Of a DNA stretch of 64,000 nt, positions 12,325-23,912 are shown in pieces. Made by a program: the position numbers and the translations under genes. The notes below the pieces were generated by a model. It made no database searches. It saw nothing but the letters and a program-made list of their open reading frames with translations, and was not told the origin of the DNA. Where the stretch lies: NCBI GenBank assembly GCA_030278955.1, contig JAOANR010000006.1, forward strand, positions 30,237,124-30,301,123, given 5' to 3'. The DNA comes from Hygrophila difformis (taxonomy: Eukaryota > Streptophyta > Magnoliopsida > Lamiales > Acanthaceae). How positions within the stretch are numbered: position 1 is the first letter of the stretch; each line of letters begins with the position of its first letter.

Positions 12325-12583
12325 CTCCCTCCGTCCCATTAAAAGTGGATATTTTCTCTTCTGCACAAAATTCAATGCAGTTGTTGAACGCTTTATATCT
12401 CAAAATCGGTATAAGTAAAAATATATAAAATGTATATTTTAAAACTATACGATTAGATGTTTCTAACAAGACCACACTTGACTATTTTTCTCTTCTTATA
12501 TCAATACAATAAAATTGAGTCAATGTTAAACAATGAACAATGTCAAAAGTCAAATGTGACCACTTTTAATGGGACGGAGGGAG
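12325..12583. mobile_element. Stowaway MITE 1
   Basis: Terminal inverted repeats CTCCCTCCGTCCCATTAAAA and its complement near 12561-12583, with TA before the left end. The length of 259 bp is typical of the family. Non-coding. Confidence 0.9.
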
Positions 12584-15189
12584 GACCTCCATTTTCTTTT
12601 AAATGCCCATTTGGGGATTTGGTACTATTCATACAGATACTTTAACTTAAAGTTTTATCATAATCTATATATATATATATTAAAGCATTAGTGAACAATC
12701 CATCCTACATTTAATGTGGTTTCTCCATTTCAAATTTTTAATTTTTATAAATTTTTACATTTTTTTAATTTATTAATTTTAGGTTTTTGCATTTATTAAT
12801 TTATTTATTCATTATAAATTTTCAATTTTTGAAATATATGCAATTCCCATTCACTTTCAAATATATTTGAAAGATTTGAAATTTGCAATTTTGTATTTTT
12901 TTTTTTTATCTATATTAGTTTATATTTTTTAATTTATTAATTTTATATTTTTGCATTTTTTTAATTCATTAGAGATTTTAAGTTTTTGAAATATATGGAA
13001 TCCTCACAATATCACTTTTAAAAAGATTTGAATTATTTATTTATTCATTAATATATTTTTAGTTTTTGAAATATATGCAATCCCAATTTTTAGTTTTTAA
13101 AAGATATTTAATTTTCAATTTATATGGAGTTCCCACAATTTTTAATTTTTAAAGATTTGGATTTTCAAATTTATATGGATTTCTCAGTATATACATGTAA
13201 TTTATATTATTAAAAGATACATTAATGAATATATGGAAAAAGTTTGAGTTATAAACTAATGTATATATAGGCCACATGTTTTACAAAAATATGTCGCTTC
13301 TCCTAAAAGTAATATATAATTATATAGTTGCTAATCATTTTTTTTTGGCATAGAAGTTGCAAATTGTTTAAAATATGTTTTATAATTATATCATTCAAAT
13401 CGTATGTAAATCTAGACTAAATAATATAAATCTTATTTATGTTTTATTATATTAAAAATAATGCTCCCTCCGTGTAACACCCCCATTTTCCCTAAGGATG
13501 CAGCGGAAGAAAAGAGCGGGAACAATGGGTGGGGTGCTACCGCCACGTATTGCGGTCTGCCCGAAATACGCTAAGGCTAGAATAAATATTACAGCTGAAT
13601 GTATATGCTAACCACGTTCCGGACAAGCTAGCATATAATTCGCAAAGAAGCTTATAATACTGTGAAGAGTATAAAATAAGCTTAATAAAAATGGTTGGAT
13701 TGTACAACCAAAACGGAGGAACGCATTCCTCAAGGAGCTCAACGATAGAAATGGAATAAATTCCATTGGAGTTTTTATTTAAAAAGGGGTTGTCTATTTT
13801 TTTCATATTCGAAAATACTGTTAAACGCGCAATGCATTGTTTAAAACAGTAGGGCACAAATATTTTCATAATGGGATAGGACCCAAAGATTTGTTTATGC
13901 TTGATAAATCATTATCTATGCCAAGTAATAAATTTTTCTATCCCAAGAGGGATTTAAAATATACTTTTCGTATAAAATACCCCAAACCGTGCCCGTGCAT
14001 TGATGTCTTGCAGATTTTATGACCTTAAAGGAAACGGTGAAAAGTGTAGAGTCAGCGAAAACAATCGCTGAGTAAGTAGACCTTTACTCCCGGAGGAGGT
14101 CGGGTTGCAGAAATAGTTTAAAAAAAGAACAGTTATGGTAATGGTATGCTGAAACGAGAATTAATATAAGCACAGACAAAATCCATATAAATCTAATCCC
14201 GGGAAGAGATAATACTATATGATGTGCAGGTTCCCTGTTGTAGGGCCCAGTTCTCACATACATTCAAGGGTTGTGGTGGAGGTAAGAAATTCCCTCAGAC
14301 CACGCGGAATCCAACCATGGTGCCGCGCTAGTTTTCAACGGTCCCCGAATGGCATGCGACGCACGCAAACGGCGGAGGTGGCGTTGCGCCGACCCAGTAG
14401 CGTAGACCCACCCCGTAACAATGAGCTCCAAAAATCCATATTATTTATTGCAGAAATTAAATAAGCGCAGTAAAATGACATACCAATAATCCAAAAAGCA
14501 GTAGGGAGCTATAAGCATAAATTTAAAAGTAATAAAATGGTTTGTTAAAATTTATGCTTAAGCTAAATAATTTGGGTTTACTCCAAAAAGTAAAAATCTA
14601 CTTACAGTCACCGAAGATGGAATGGGTGCAACACACGCGTAGGCTACGAGCATGTATCTTTTTACAGCTACGTGACTAGAAAAACATTATAATATTAACA
14701 TATAAGTCATAATGGTTCTCTAACTGAAATGATAACTACAATAATAACTAAAAATTTCCAACTTAATAAATCTTACCAGAATATTCCTATTAGACCGGTC
14801 TTGATAGCACTCTACCGGAGGAACTAAGAAGCAGCTACTAAGAGCCTCAAGAGAAAAAAAAACAATACAAGAGAATAGAATAAAAGGAGGAAGAGGACAA
14901 ACAAAATGAAATGGTGTTGTGGGCATGAGTTGAGCAATTGGGAGGGGTACTTATAGAAAATCTTGCAGCATTATAATATATGGTCCAACCTCCTCTCCCT
15001 TTGCCTACCTGCTCAAAACCAACGGACTTCCACTCATTTCCATCAGTCTAATCTCTTTTTTTTTCTTTTTTTTTCTACCTCTCTGCTCACGCCACCGCCC
15101 AACCCTCCCCTAATTTCCATAAATCCTTCACAACTTTCAAATTTCCCCATTTCAAGATAGGGATGCTCAAGATTGCTTGGGGGTTCTAA

Positions 15190-15616
15190 GGCCAACTCCA
15201 ACGGACCCTGCAAATTGCAAAATTGCAGGGTCCAAATGCAGGGTGGGGCTCCAACCCACCCTGCATTTTTGCAGCACCCTCCCTCCCGAATGGGAGGGTG
15301 CTACAGTGTTCCTCTCATTTGAGAGGAACACTGTTCATCACCCTGCATTTTTTTTTTTGCTTTTTTTCTTTTTTAATTTTCTGTATATTCTTTACTTAAT
15401 AATAATAAATATATTATTTATATTTTGTATAAAAAATGTTAATAAATATTATTTATAAATTAAAAAAGAATAATAAAATAGATTATATAGAGAATATTTC
15501 TTCATCCTGCAAAAATGAAGGGTTGGGTTGGAGATGAAATTACTGTAGCTATCCTGCAAAAATAGAGATTTGTACTGTAGCTCCTGCAAAACTAGAGGGT
15601 ATGGTTGGAGATGACC
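15190..15616. mobile_element. Tourist-like (PIF/Harbinger) MITE
   Basis: Terminal inverted repeats GGCCAACTCCAAC and GTTGGAGATGACC (11 of 13 complementary) are flanked by TAA at 15187-15189 and 15617-15619, the 3-bp duplication typical of PIF/Harbinger. It is 427 bp, non-coding, and rich in CCCTGCA/TGCAGGG palindromes. It sits in the solo LTR. Confidence 0.85.
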
Positions 15617-15666
15617 TAAGGGAGTATATTGGGTAAAGAAAGGGGGCTTGGTCACAACCGATTACT

Positions 15667-15692
15667 CCCCCCCCCCCCCCCCCCCCCCCCCT
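15667..15692. repeat. poly(C) tract
   Basis: An uninterrupted run of about 26 C, which may be miscounted in the assembly. Confidence 0.9.
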
Positions 15693-18600
15693 CCTTCCAT
15701 TCTTTCCATGTTTTGGTATGTTAAGTCTGGAGAAAAGAAGGGAATGGTGGCTCGGTGGTTAGCACAGCGGCGGCAGGGGCCGCGGGTGATGGCGATTTCG
15801 CCCGGAGGCAGCGACAGTCGGCGGCGCGGAGTGGGGTGGCGGCGTCTCCCTCTCCCGCGAGTCTCTCTTTCTCTCTCTCGCCTCTCTCTCTGAACTTCTG
15901 TATTCCTTTTTCTTTTTCTTTTTTTGTGGTTGTTTGGTATTGAAATTTCGGGAGGTGGTGGTGGCCGGAGGGCCGCGGTGGTGGCGATTTGGTGGATGGA
16001 GTGGTGGGATTTGGATCTGTAAAAATGGGATTTGGGGGTGAGGGCCTCGGTGGTGGAGGCTGTGGTGGTGGAAAAGGAGATGATGGTGGCGGAAATGGGG
16101 AAAAGTGGTGGCGGAATCGGGATTTTGGGTCGGAGATGGCGGCTCCGTGGTGACCGGACGCGGAAATGAGGGTTTGGGGGAAATGGTGGTGGTGGTGGCG
16201 ACGGCAGGGGCCGAGGGAGGTGGTGGCAGCCGGCGGAGGTTGGTGGTGGTGGAGCCGGAAATGGATTGAGGGAGAAAAATGGCGGCTCGGTGGAGGCGGT
16301 CGGCCGGCCGGCGGCGGCGCCGGCGAAGTGGGCGCCGGAGGCGGCCAGGGTTGCTGGGTTAGGGTTAGGATTTTGTGGGTTAATGGGCTTGGGCCTCATT
16401 CAGTGTGTTGGGCTTCTTTTATTTTGCTTAATTAATTTGGACCCAGCCCAATTTCCAAATTGTGAACCTAATTAACCCAATATTGATATTAATTATGGGC
16501 TTAATCTAATTATCCGGTATCGTTAGTCGAATAATTCGAGATTCTACTTTCTCCAATTTGGGACCATCCCTAATTAAATGTCGGACAATTTTCAATAATC
16601 AAACGGGTCAAACATTTTAATTTAATTGTAAGGACTTAATTAACCAATTAATTTAGGTTATGGTTTTTAATCGGTTTAATTGGTCTAATTGGTGGACTTA
16701 ATAATTTCCTAATAACCTTACACTTATAATTTTATTTGTTGGACTTTATCATTTAATTATCTTGGATTATGGACCTAATAGCCCCTTAAAACTCGTAATC
16801 TTATTAATCGAATTGATTTAATGGATTCGAATGAATTATTAATTGGCGCCATTAGCCAAATAGTCCAAAATTCTCAATCCTCCAAATTCGGGACCACAAT
16901 TAATTAAAAGTCGGATAATTTTCGATGATTAAATGTGTTAAGTACTTTAACTGTAATGACTTTATTATAATTGAACTATCTATAACACTTAATAATACTT
17001 AATGAAATGATTAAATTCAAATTATCTAGCTTTTGAATTTAATTAAGCTTAAATAGTTTAAAATTTTATCCGATGGGTTTAATAAACTTAAATCGACTAA
17101 TAGTCGATACCAATAGTCGATACCAATGGCCAACTGCTCCAGGATTTAAAAAAAAAAATCCTATTTTTCTGAAATGCTAATAGAAAATCGAGGTTCTCCT
17201 AAATTTTATAACTCAACTCGTCAAGTGTTTTAGCCAAAGTTATATCGTCTATTTGACTTATACTTGTATAGTTATAATTAAATTTATAGACTCTAAATAT
17301 TCGGGTCTACAGTCTTTTAAGTATTCCTAATTAAACCACATTGGCTAATTTCATAATTTGATCCATGCCCGATATTACTTAACCCAACGCTTATAATACT
17401 CTCTTATTAAAATCAAATAGCTGGTAACCTATTAGGGCTCTAATAATTAAATATATGTATATATTTTCTTAAGCTGAGCCCCCTTTTGGATTCTTCGTTG
17501 CATATTATTAAATTAAATACACCCGATTATTGATTAAGATTTAACGACTTAAAGTACTTATTATGATCCTAACTAAATTACTTCAAGTTGGTATTTCAAA
17601 TGTTTAACAAGTTACACTTTAATAATAAGATCTTATATTTTTAATAAATAATTAGCTCACTGTTTATATTACTCTAATTCAAGTCTCGCTCGTAGTTAAA
17701 TCACATTCCCGAATTTACTATTGAGAATTTATGTCTAAATCTGACTAACCAAATTTTGAGTAATTAGTCGTATTAATTAATATGGATTCAAATAATTCGT
17801 AACAAAATATAATTTAATCTTAGAAGTTAATTTAACGATTTTGCACTTAAAAGTTTTTAGTTCCTCCTAGTTAGTTCATAGCTAGGATTGGTTTTAAATA
17901 AATTCACACTTCGAAAATAAACACTATTTCTTTTTCACTTTCTAAAGATTTAATTTATGGGAAATTTTGAATATCTATTTATTAAAAATTTAAATTTCTA
18001 TTTAAAAATTATATGGGGTGTTATACTCCGTTTTTTTATTTGCTACGGACTCATTTTCACGCAGTCCAATACACATATTAAACCACTAATAACTCAACTG
18101 CGGTATAAGTAAAAATTCTAAAAGTTCCATGTTTAAAAACTACACGACGAGACGAATCTAACAAGATCCCGCTTGGTTATATTTTAACTTCTATAACTAT
18201 GATAAAACTTTAAATCAAAGTATGTATGTATGTGATAGTAGCAAATTAGCCAATGTAGCTATTAAAACAAAATGGAGGAAGTACAAAACAATTATAATTA
18301 TTGATGAAATTGTGAAAATTCTATTAGATGGATAACTGGTTTAGAATAAATTAATTATTTCCGTAAAGTGCATTATAAATAAAAGAATCGGGTGTATAAA
18401 GAGTTATTGGGGGTGTGAATAGATCCATCAGTAGGTAAATAAAGAAAATTATTTTTTTAATACTCTACGGGATATTTTTTAAGAAATATATTTTTAATAA
18501 GTGCAACACTAAGAATGACACGTGATTTAATGTAAGTTAACAAAACTAATTTAGTTGAAGAATTACAATAATTAAATAAATAAAATAAGATGTGTCACAT

Positions 18601-18824
18601 ATGACTTTATTCATTTTGAGTTTATTAATGAACATAAAAAAATTAATAATTTAACTATAATTAGTAAAAAAATATTAACCTTCAAAATATTCCAAATATA
18701 GTAACGTAACATTTATTTCCAAACACCCAAAAAAGGAAAGTGTAACACTTAAAAAACAAACGGAAGAAGTAATTCATTAACCTATATTTTAATAGATTTC
18801 CAATTGATGGAAGAACAAATATAA

Positions 18825-20690
18825 ATCTAGCTTTGTTAGAAATTGGAAGGCTAATTGCTGCCAATTCTATAAATTTAAAAAATTTCTCTGCAATGCCGGT
18901 ATTGAATGAGGTTTTAACATCTGAAACAAATAATCCATTGATAGTAGAGAATATATGATAATAGGGAATAAATGAAGCCGGATCATGCAAAGCTATTAAC
19001 TTTATTGATTGATTAACATAAGAATGTTAGAATAAAATAACCTATGTAGTTGATAGTGATGAGAGTTGATTCTTTTTTCTTTATGTGGTGGAACTGACAA
19101 GACATTTATCGAAAATTTATCTAGAAAATATTATGTTTAGCCCTTTGTGGGAGATGTTATATTGTGTTGTCTGTAGCATCCAATGGAATAGCACCCAACT
19201 CCTTCGAAGATGTATGACAACACATTTTAGATTTTGTATTCCACTAGATTGTGACGGGAATTATACCTGCAAAAAACTTATTCATTTAACTTATGTTCTC
19301 ATTAAAACAAGTTCATTATTTTGGATGAAAATTCTTGACGAGTAGAATGATTACGTGCCCGTATGAAATAACCAAATTCCCCATCAATTTCAGATGAAAA
19401 AATTCCCACTCGCATTTTGTTTTATTATAACTATTAGTCAATGTCAATATTTAAAGAATATTGGACTCTATCTTAAAAAATCAGTTTTTATTCATGTCAG
19501 TGATATGTTGTAAGATCTCATGTCACTGTAAAGAGAGGACTCGAAGTAGTAATATGTAATTAAGATGAAATAACTCAAGATACTACAAGAAATGTTATTT
19601 ACAATGAAAATTATATATGACAGAAATTTGAACAATGAATACTTCATATAGGTGATGGAAATTGGTAAAGCTGGTATTGATCTCGGAGATGTACAATTGG
19701 ATGTAACATTTACAGATGATAATTTTATAAACTCTACTGGAGATCCTATAGCGGCTATTGTTGAGTACTTAAACAAATATAAACTGCACCACTTCAAATG
19801 CAGATATTTTTAAAGATAGTGCTATATTAATCCTTACCAATGAGATTGTTGATATGATCATGGAACGTTTGTCTGCGAATAAAAATGTATATATATCAGT
19901 TCTAACAATATTTGTCAAGAGGATGAAAGCATAAATAATGTCAATGAATTATTTTCACTGTAATTTCTAAACACGAACAAGTGTTCTGGATTACCGAATC
20001 ATGAAATATAGTTGAATGAGGGTTGCATAGTCATGCTTCTTAGGAATATAGATCCCTCAAATAAATTAGGCAATGGAAGTAGGTTGATAGATACCAATAT
20101 ACGGAACCATATAATTGAGGTTAAACAAATTTTCGGGAAACTATGAAAGTAAAAAATTATTGATTGGTAGAATGATTATGAGCCTATATGATTTAAACAA
20201 ATTCCTCATTCGATTTCAAATGAGAAAATTTTAACTTGCAATTTGTTTTGCTATGATTATAAACAAAGGTCAATGCCAATCCTTAAATAATGTTGGACTT
20301 TATCTTCTAAAACCAGTTTTTAGCCATGAACAGTTATGTTATAATATTTCGTGTCACTAACAAGATGTGGCTCAAATTATTAATATGTAATTAAGAATTA
20401 TTAACTCAAGATACCACAAGAAATGTTATTTACAATGAAATTTCTATATGACAGAAAATTTGCAAAATGGATACTTGAGGTAGGTGATGGTAAAGCCGGT
20501 ATTGATTTTGAAGGTGTACAATCAGATATGATATTTCTGCATTATATTCTTATAAACTCTATGGGTAATTCTATAGAAACATTTTTTTTTAGAGTAAATA
20601 TACAAATATAAACTGCACCACTTCAAATTTAGACATTTTTTAAGATAGTGTTATACTAGCCCCTACCAATGAGATTTTCAGCAATGAAAT
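18825..20690 (+). pseudogene. Helitron helicase (PIF1-like) remnant with a repeated C-terminal part
   Basis: Fragments of the PIF1-like helicase can be read across many frameshifts and stops. They are LKNFSAMPVLNEVL (about 18875), TTHFRFCIPLDCDGNYTCKK (about 19215-19275), a WILEVGDGKAGID-type block (19660 and again 20460), and VMLLRNIDPSNKLGNG-like (about 20030). The C-terminal end, like ISQCQYLKNIGLYLKKSVF, occurs at about 19430 and again at about 20265. Blocks covering roughly 19360-19850 and 20150-20690 are two diverged copies of the same region, out of normal domain order. In a working element the helicase unwinds DNA during rolling-circle transposition; this copy cannot encode it. Confidence 0.75.
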
Positions 20691-21028
20691 TTTCAGCAAA
20701 TCGTGAGGAAATTTTTCATATTATGCTTAATACTTATATTTAAATTTTGTTTTATTTTAATTTGAATTTCAAATTAAATAAAAATATTTTTTGAATAATT
20801 ATTTTTATTAATCTGTTAGGTTTGTATCGGATAAGCCACAGAAGCTAAAGAAGACGGTATAATATGATTTCTTTGTTAATTTTAAAAAAATAATTAAATT
20901 ATATTATCATATACATCCTCTTTCGAACATAGATAAAATCATTACACATTTTTCATTACTCAAAATATAATAAAATTATTATTTTATATAATATAAGTAT
21001 ATATATTATATAAAATATAAAATTATGT

Positions 21029-21057
21029 CCGTCGAGTCTCGACGGGTGACTTACTAG
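21029..21057 (+). other. Helitron 3' terminal hairpin and CTAG end
   Basis: An 8-bp perfect stem (CCGTCGAG / CTCGACGG) with a 1-nt loop, then GTGACTTACTAG. The geometry matches the Helitron 3' transposition terminator. Confidence 0.85.
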
Positions 21058-21264
21058 TTATACAATTATAATATAGTTAAGTGGGAGCTTGTTAGATTCG
21101 TCTCATCGTGTAATTTTTAAATATCGAATTTTTAAAATTTTTACTTGTACCGTACTTAAGTTATTAATTATTTAAAATGTGCATTGGACTGTGTGTAATA
21201 TGGGTCTGGACCAAATAAAGAAAAACGGAGGAAGTATATTTGAGGATCGACAAATAAAAAAATA

Positions 21265-21522
21265 CTCCCTCCATCCCATGTAATGTGTCCTGTTTGACTT
21301 TTTGACACTGTTCATTATTCAGCTTTGACTCAATTTTATTGTAAGTATATATTTAGAAAAAATAGTCGAGTTGGATCTTGATAGATTCGTATGATCACGT
21401 AGTTTAAGAATATATATTTTATATAATTTTTATTGTATATATTTTGAGATATTAACGATTGAAAAAGTGCATTAGATTGTGTGCAAAAGTCAAACAAGAC
21501 AAGTTAAATGGGACAGAGGGAG
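21265..21522. mobile_element. Stowaway MITE 4
   Basis: The left end CTCCCTCCATCCCATG follows TA, and the right end CATTTAACTTG-complementary block ends GGGACAGAGGGAG. It is 258 bp and non-coding; the right TA is not preserved. Confidence 0.85.
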
Positions 21523-21645
21523 CACTAAATTAATTAATATTATTTTTATGTTACTCATCCATATTTTTTAATATAATAATTAAAATAATTAGTAATTGGA
21601 ATTTGGCCTAATATATTATCAAAATTTAAACTTATCAATGACTTT

Positions 21646-21813
21646 GATAGGGATGAGGATTTAGCCCAAGTGGTTAAGTCCCTTGACTTCCAATGGAAGG
21701 TTGAAGTTCGATTCCCACTGGCCCCCTATCCCTCCCTTTTATTCCCCTTTGTAATTGTGTGGCATGGGCTCTCACCATCCCTTTACAGGCCTTCAATGAC
21801 TCCTAAAAAAAAA
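21646..21813 (+). mobile_element. tRNA-derived SINE
   Basis: The body starts after ATCAATGACTTT (21634-21645) and ends in a poly(A) followed by the same 12 bases (21814-21825), a perfect target duplication. It contains an A-box-like TTAGCCCAAGTGG (21661-21673) and a B-box-like AGTTCGATTCC (21705-21715), the internal RNA polymerase III promoter of a tRNA-type head. Total length is 168 bp. Confidence 0.85.
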
Positions 21814-22059
21814 ATCAATGACTTTAATAAGTCGCAGTACATCAAGATAAACAAGTCACAGAACCCTAATAACTCGGTTAAGATAAACAAGTCACGGAAC
21901 CATAATAACTCCCTTTGATGGAACCTTAAGTAGGGATAATATATGGCCAAATAATTTCATTCGGTTGAATGAAATTGACGACAATATTTTCCTTAATTTT
22001 TCAACCTATACTCTTTAATTTGCTTTCTATGCTCCATTGAGCTTGTAGAAAACAATGAT

Positions 22060-22990
22060 ATGCTTTTTTATCTTCTTCAATAGGATTTGATAAATAAATT
22101 CAGAAAATAAAGAACACAAGTTGTTTGTTGACCCAGTTCGGTCATTCCGATCTATATCTGTGGGATTTTAATCGAGATTTAGACTCCACTAGCAAGACCC
22201 AAAGAACTACAGTACATATTATCCTATATTTGTACCCAACCCGGTTCAGTAGTCGAGATTCCCCTTAACTATTGATCTCCCTCGGTATACAAACTAATCT
22301 ATCAACTTATACTAATCTGGACTTCTTGCTAATCTTGTAAATCACCTGCAATATTGAAACCTCATAATTCTCTCATCCAATATACTATCTTGGATTTACA
22401 ATGAAATCTTACAAAATTGTTTTCTCACAAGACTAATATTGAAACATATTAAGCGCGCAAGAACTAAGTGACTTTTCTTCAAGCTATATCAAGAACATAT
22501 AATCACTTAGCTGAAAGAATCTGATCAATGCAGAACACTTCTGAAATCTGTAAAATAATAATCTCTCTCACATCTGCAATTTAACCGCAAGACTTCCTGT
22601 GTTTGTAATTTTGTATGATGATCCAAATTAAAGGAGACCCTCGAACAGGCAGATCAGCTCAAGTCAAGGCGGTTAAGATTCGGTTGCAACAGTCGGCTTG
22701 AAATAGACAAGCAAAGTCTCTTTTGTTGATGACTAGTGCTAACAACCTTTGCTTCATGATCAGTCGTCTGCATGAAAAGTCTAAAGTACAAACACCACCA
22801 AACCAAGGAGCGTTGCATAAGTAGCATATTTTGAATTTTGTCAGCACAATGAGTCCAATCCAATATTTTCAAACATAGGTTGAAACACAGATTGTCGATC
22901 GAAACTTCAGTTCGCAACAAATAAACAACATATGCTTTGTCGTTATTTACATGTGCTGTCTTGGTCATGACTCATGACCCATGGGAACTT
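22060..22990 (-). repeat. Probable copia LTR-like fragment
   Basis: A block near 22115 (AACACAAGTTGTTTGTTGAC then CCAGTTCGGT) resembles the equivalent place in the LTRs of the copia element at 35914-40765 (near 36050 and 39930). It is followed by a similar arrangement of short conserved phrases. Boundaries are uncertain and no target duplication was found. The minus-strand ORF inside (22654-22968) matches nothing I recognise. Confidence 0.4.
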
Positions 22991-23666
22991 CGACATTTCC
23001 CACTTTCGGGAATTAATTCATGTTTAAAATAAACACGACTCTCAAAACTCATAAAAGGTGGATACTCGAGTTTAACTTAGTGATCAAATTGTTCAACTCC
23101 CACTCTAGAATTGGGGGTTTAATCCATTCTCGTCCCTGTTACTTCCCTTAATTTCTGAAAGGATGACTATTCCATTCATGCTTTAAAAATAAAATAAAAT
23201 AAAATAAAATAAAAATAAAAATTTAAAATAAAAATATAAAATCATGAGAGGTAAAGACACTCATTTGAAAATCCCTTATTGGGCCCAAAAATACCAGACT
23301 TCCATAGGCTTCACATGAGATACAAGCGCAGGCCCATTGTTAATGGCTTGCACTTTTATAACAATATTCAATTCTTCATTGTAATTGTTCATAGCTACTT
23401 CATTTGTAGGATTACAATATTGATAATTGGTACACATGTCGATACATAATTTTAATTATTAATAAGTTAAATTGTATACAAGTAAAAATTATAAAAAGTT
23501 GATATTCCAAAACTACAAGTTTGGACGAATATAACAAGATCTAACTTGATTATGGTTTTTCTTATATAATAACTATGATAAAAATTTGAATAAATGTTAA
23601 ATAGTAGTAAACAGTCAAAATAGTGGAGTTGTGTAAAAAAAATTTCTTATATAATAACTAGTTTTG
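22991..23666. other. Non-coding DNA with a degenerate Stowaway fragment
   Basis: It contains an (AAAAT)n run at about 23191-23220. Around 23450-23630 there is sequence like the inside of a Stowaway (CAAGTAAAAATTATAAAAAG, then AACAAGATCTAACTTGATTA). No gene is seen. Confidence 0.45.
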
Positions 23667-23675
23667 CTCCGTGAG

Positions 23676-23695
23676 GGTTTTGGTTAGGGTGCAAC
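23676..23695 (+). repeat. MULE left terminal inverted repeat
   Basis: GGTTTTGGTTAGGGTGCAAC marks the left end, immediately inside the 9-bp duplication. Confidence 0.85.
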
Positions 23696-23912
23696 CATGG
23701 TTTTTGACTTGATGTGCTGCGAGAGTTTACAGCCGTTGATTGTCTTTAAAAATCGACGATTGAGATTAACTCTAAGGGTAAAAAAGTAATTTCTTATATT
23801 TCCCTTATTTTACGTCGTTGAACGCCGTCTTCTTTGCGTTTCCGAGTTTTTTTTTTCTGTTTTTTGTTTGCTCTCTACGTGTTGCGGCGGTGTGAGGAAG
23901 TTGCTGGCAATT

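Larger units (their letters stand above)
13473..18025 (-). repeat. Solo gypsy LTR, minus strand, perfect CTCCG duplication
   Basis: The termini are TGTAACACCCCC (13473) and GGGGTGTTATA (to 18025). The flanks 13468-13472 and 18026-18030 are both CTCCG, a 5-bp duplication. The 3' part of the LTR matches LTR A in reverse: compare 13537-13640 with 3040-3140 and 14220-14440 with 2190-2410. The GC-rich, Pro/Gly-coding zone is at about 15740-16370. There is no internal region, so this is a solo LTR left by recombination between two LTRs. It is longer than LTR A, partly because of the MITE at 15190 and a longer AT-rich 5' part. ORFs in it are compositional. Confidence 0.85.
13464..18281. mobile_element. 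Stowaway MITE 3, split by the solo LTR
   Basis: The left end CTCCCTCCG (13464-13472) is interrupted by the LTR. The sequence resumes at 18026 with the duplicated CTCCG and ends ATGGAGGAAG (18281) followed by TA. The resumed part shares the internal blocks of the other Stowaways, such as CTACACGACGAGACGAATCT. Confidence 0.8.
12664..21057 (+). mobile_element. Helitron, degenerate, containing later insertions
   Basis: The 5' end is TCTATATATATATATATTAA following an A. The 3' end is a perfect stem-loop (CCGTCGAG-T-CTCGACGG, 21029-21045), then 12 nt ending CTAG, followed by T. That is insertion between A and T with TC...CTRR termini and no target duplication. Joining the flanks (12663 to 21058) restores a normal Stowaway, which independently fixes both ends. 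Without the nested Stowaway and LTR it is about 3.6 kb. It carries decayed Helitron helicase sequence at 18825-20690; no Rep domain was recognised. Confidence 0.85.
12586..21234. mobile_element. Stowaway MITE 2, split by the Helitron
   Basis: The left part is 12586-12663 (CCTCCATTTTC...GTTTTATCATAA) and the right part is 21058-21234 (ends ACGGAGGAAG followed by TA). Together they make about 255 bp, matching the layout of the other Stowaways here, for example the intact copy at 52404. The break falls exactly at the Helitron termini. Confidence 0.8.

Noticed and set aside
15662..16399. 245-codon minus-strand ORF rich in Pro and Ser
   Set aside because: It lies in the GC-rich zone of the solo LTR and begins next to a poly(C) run; no domain.
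18682..18990. 102-codon minus-strand ORF
   Set aside because: The plus strand reads as Helitron helicase remnant, so this is antisense shadow.
21661..21715. Possible tRNA gene
   Set aside because: A and B boxes are present, but poly(A) and a target duplication show a SINE. No cloverleaf with an anticodon arm was evident.
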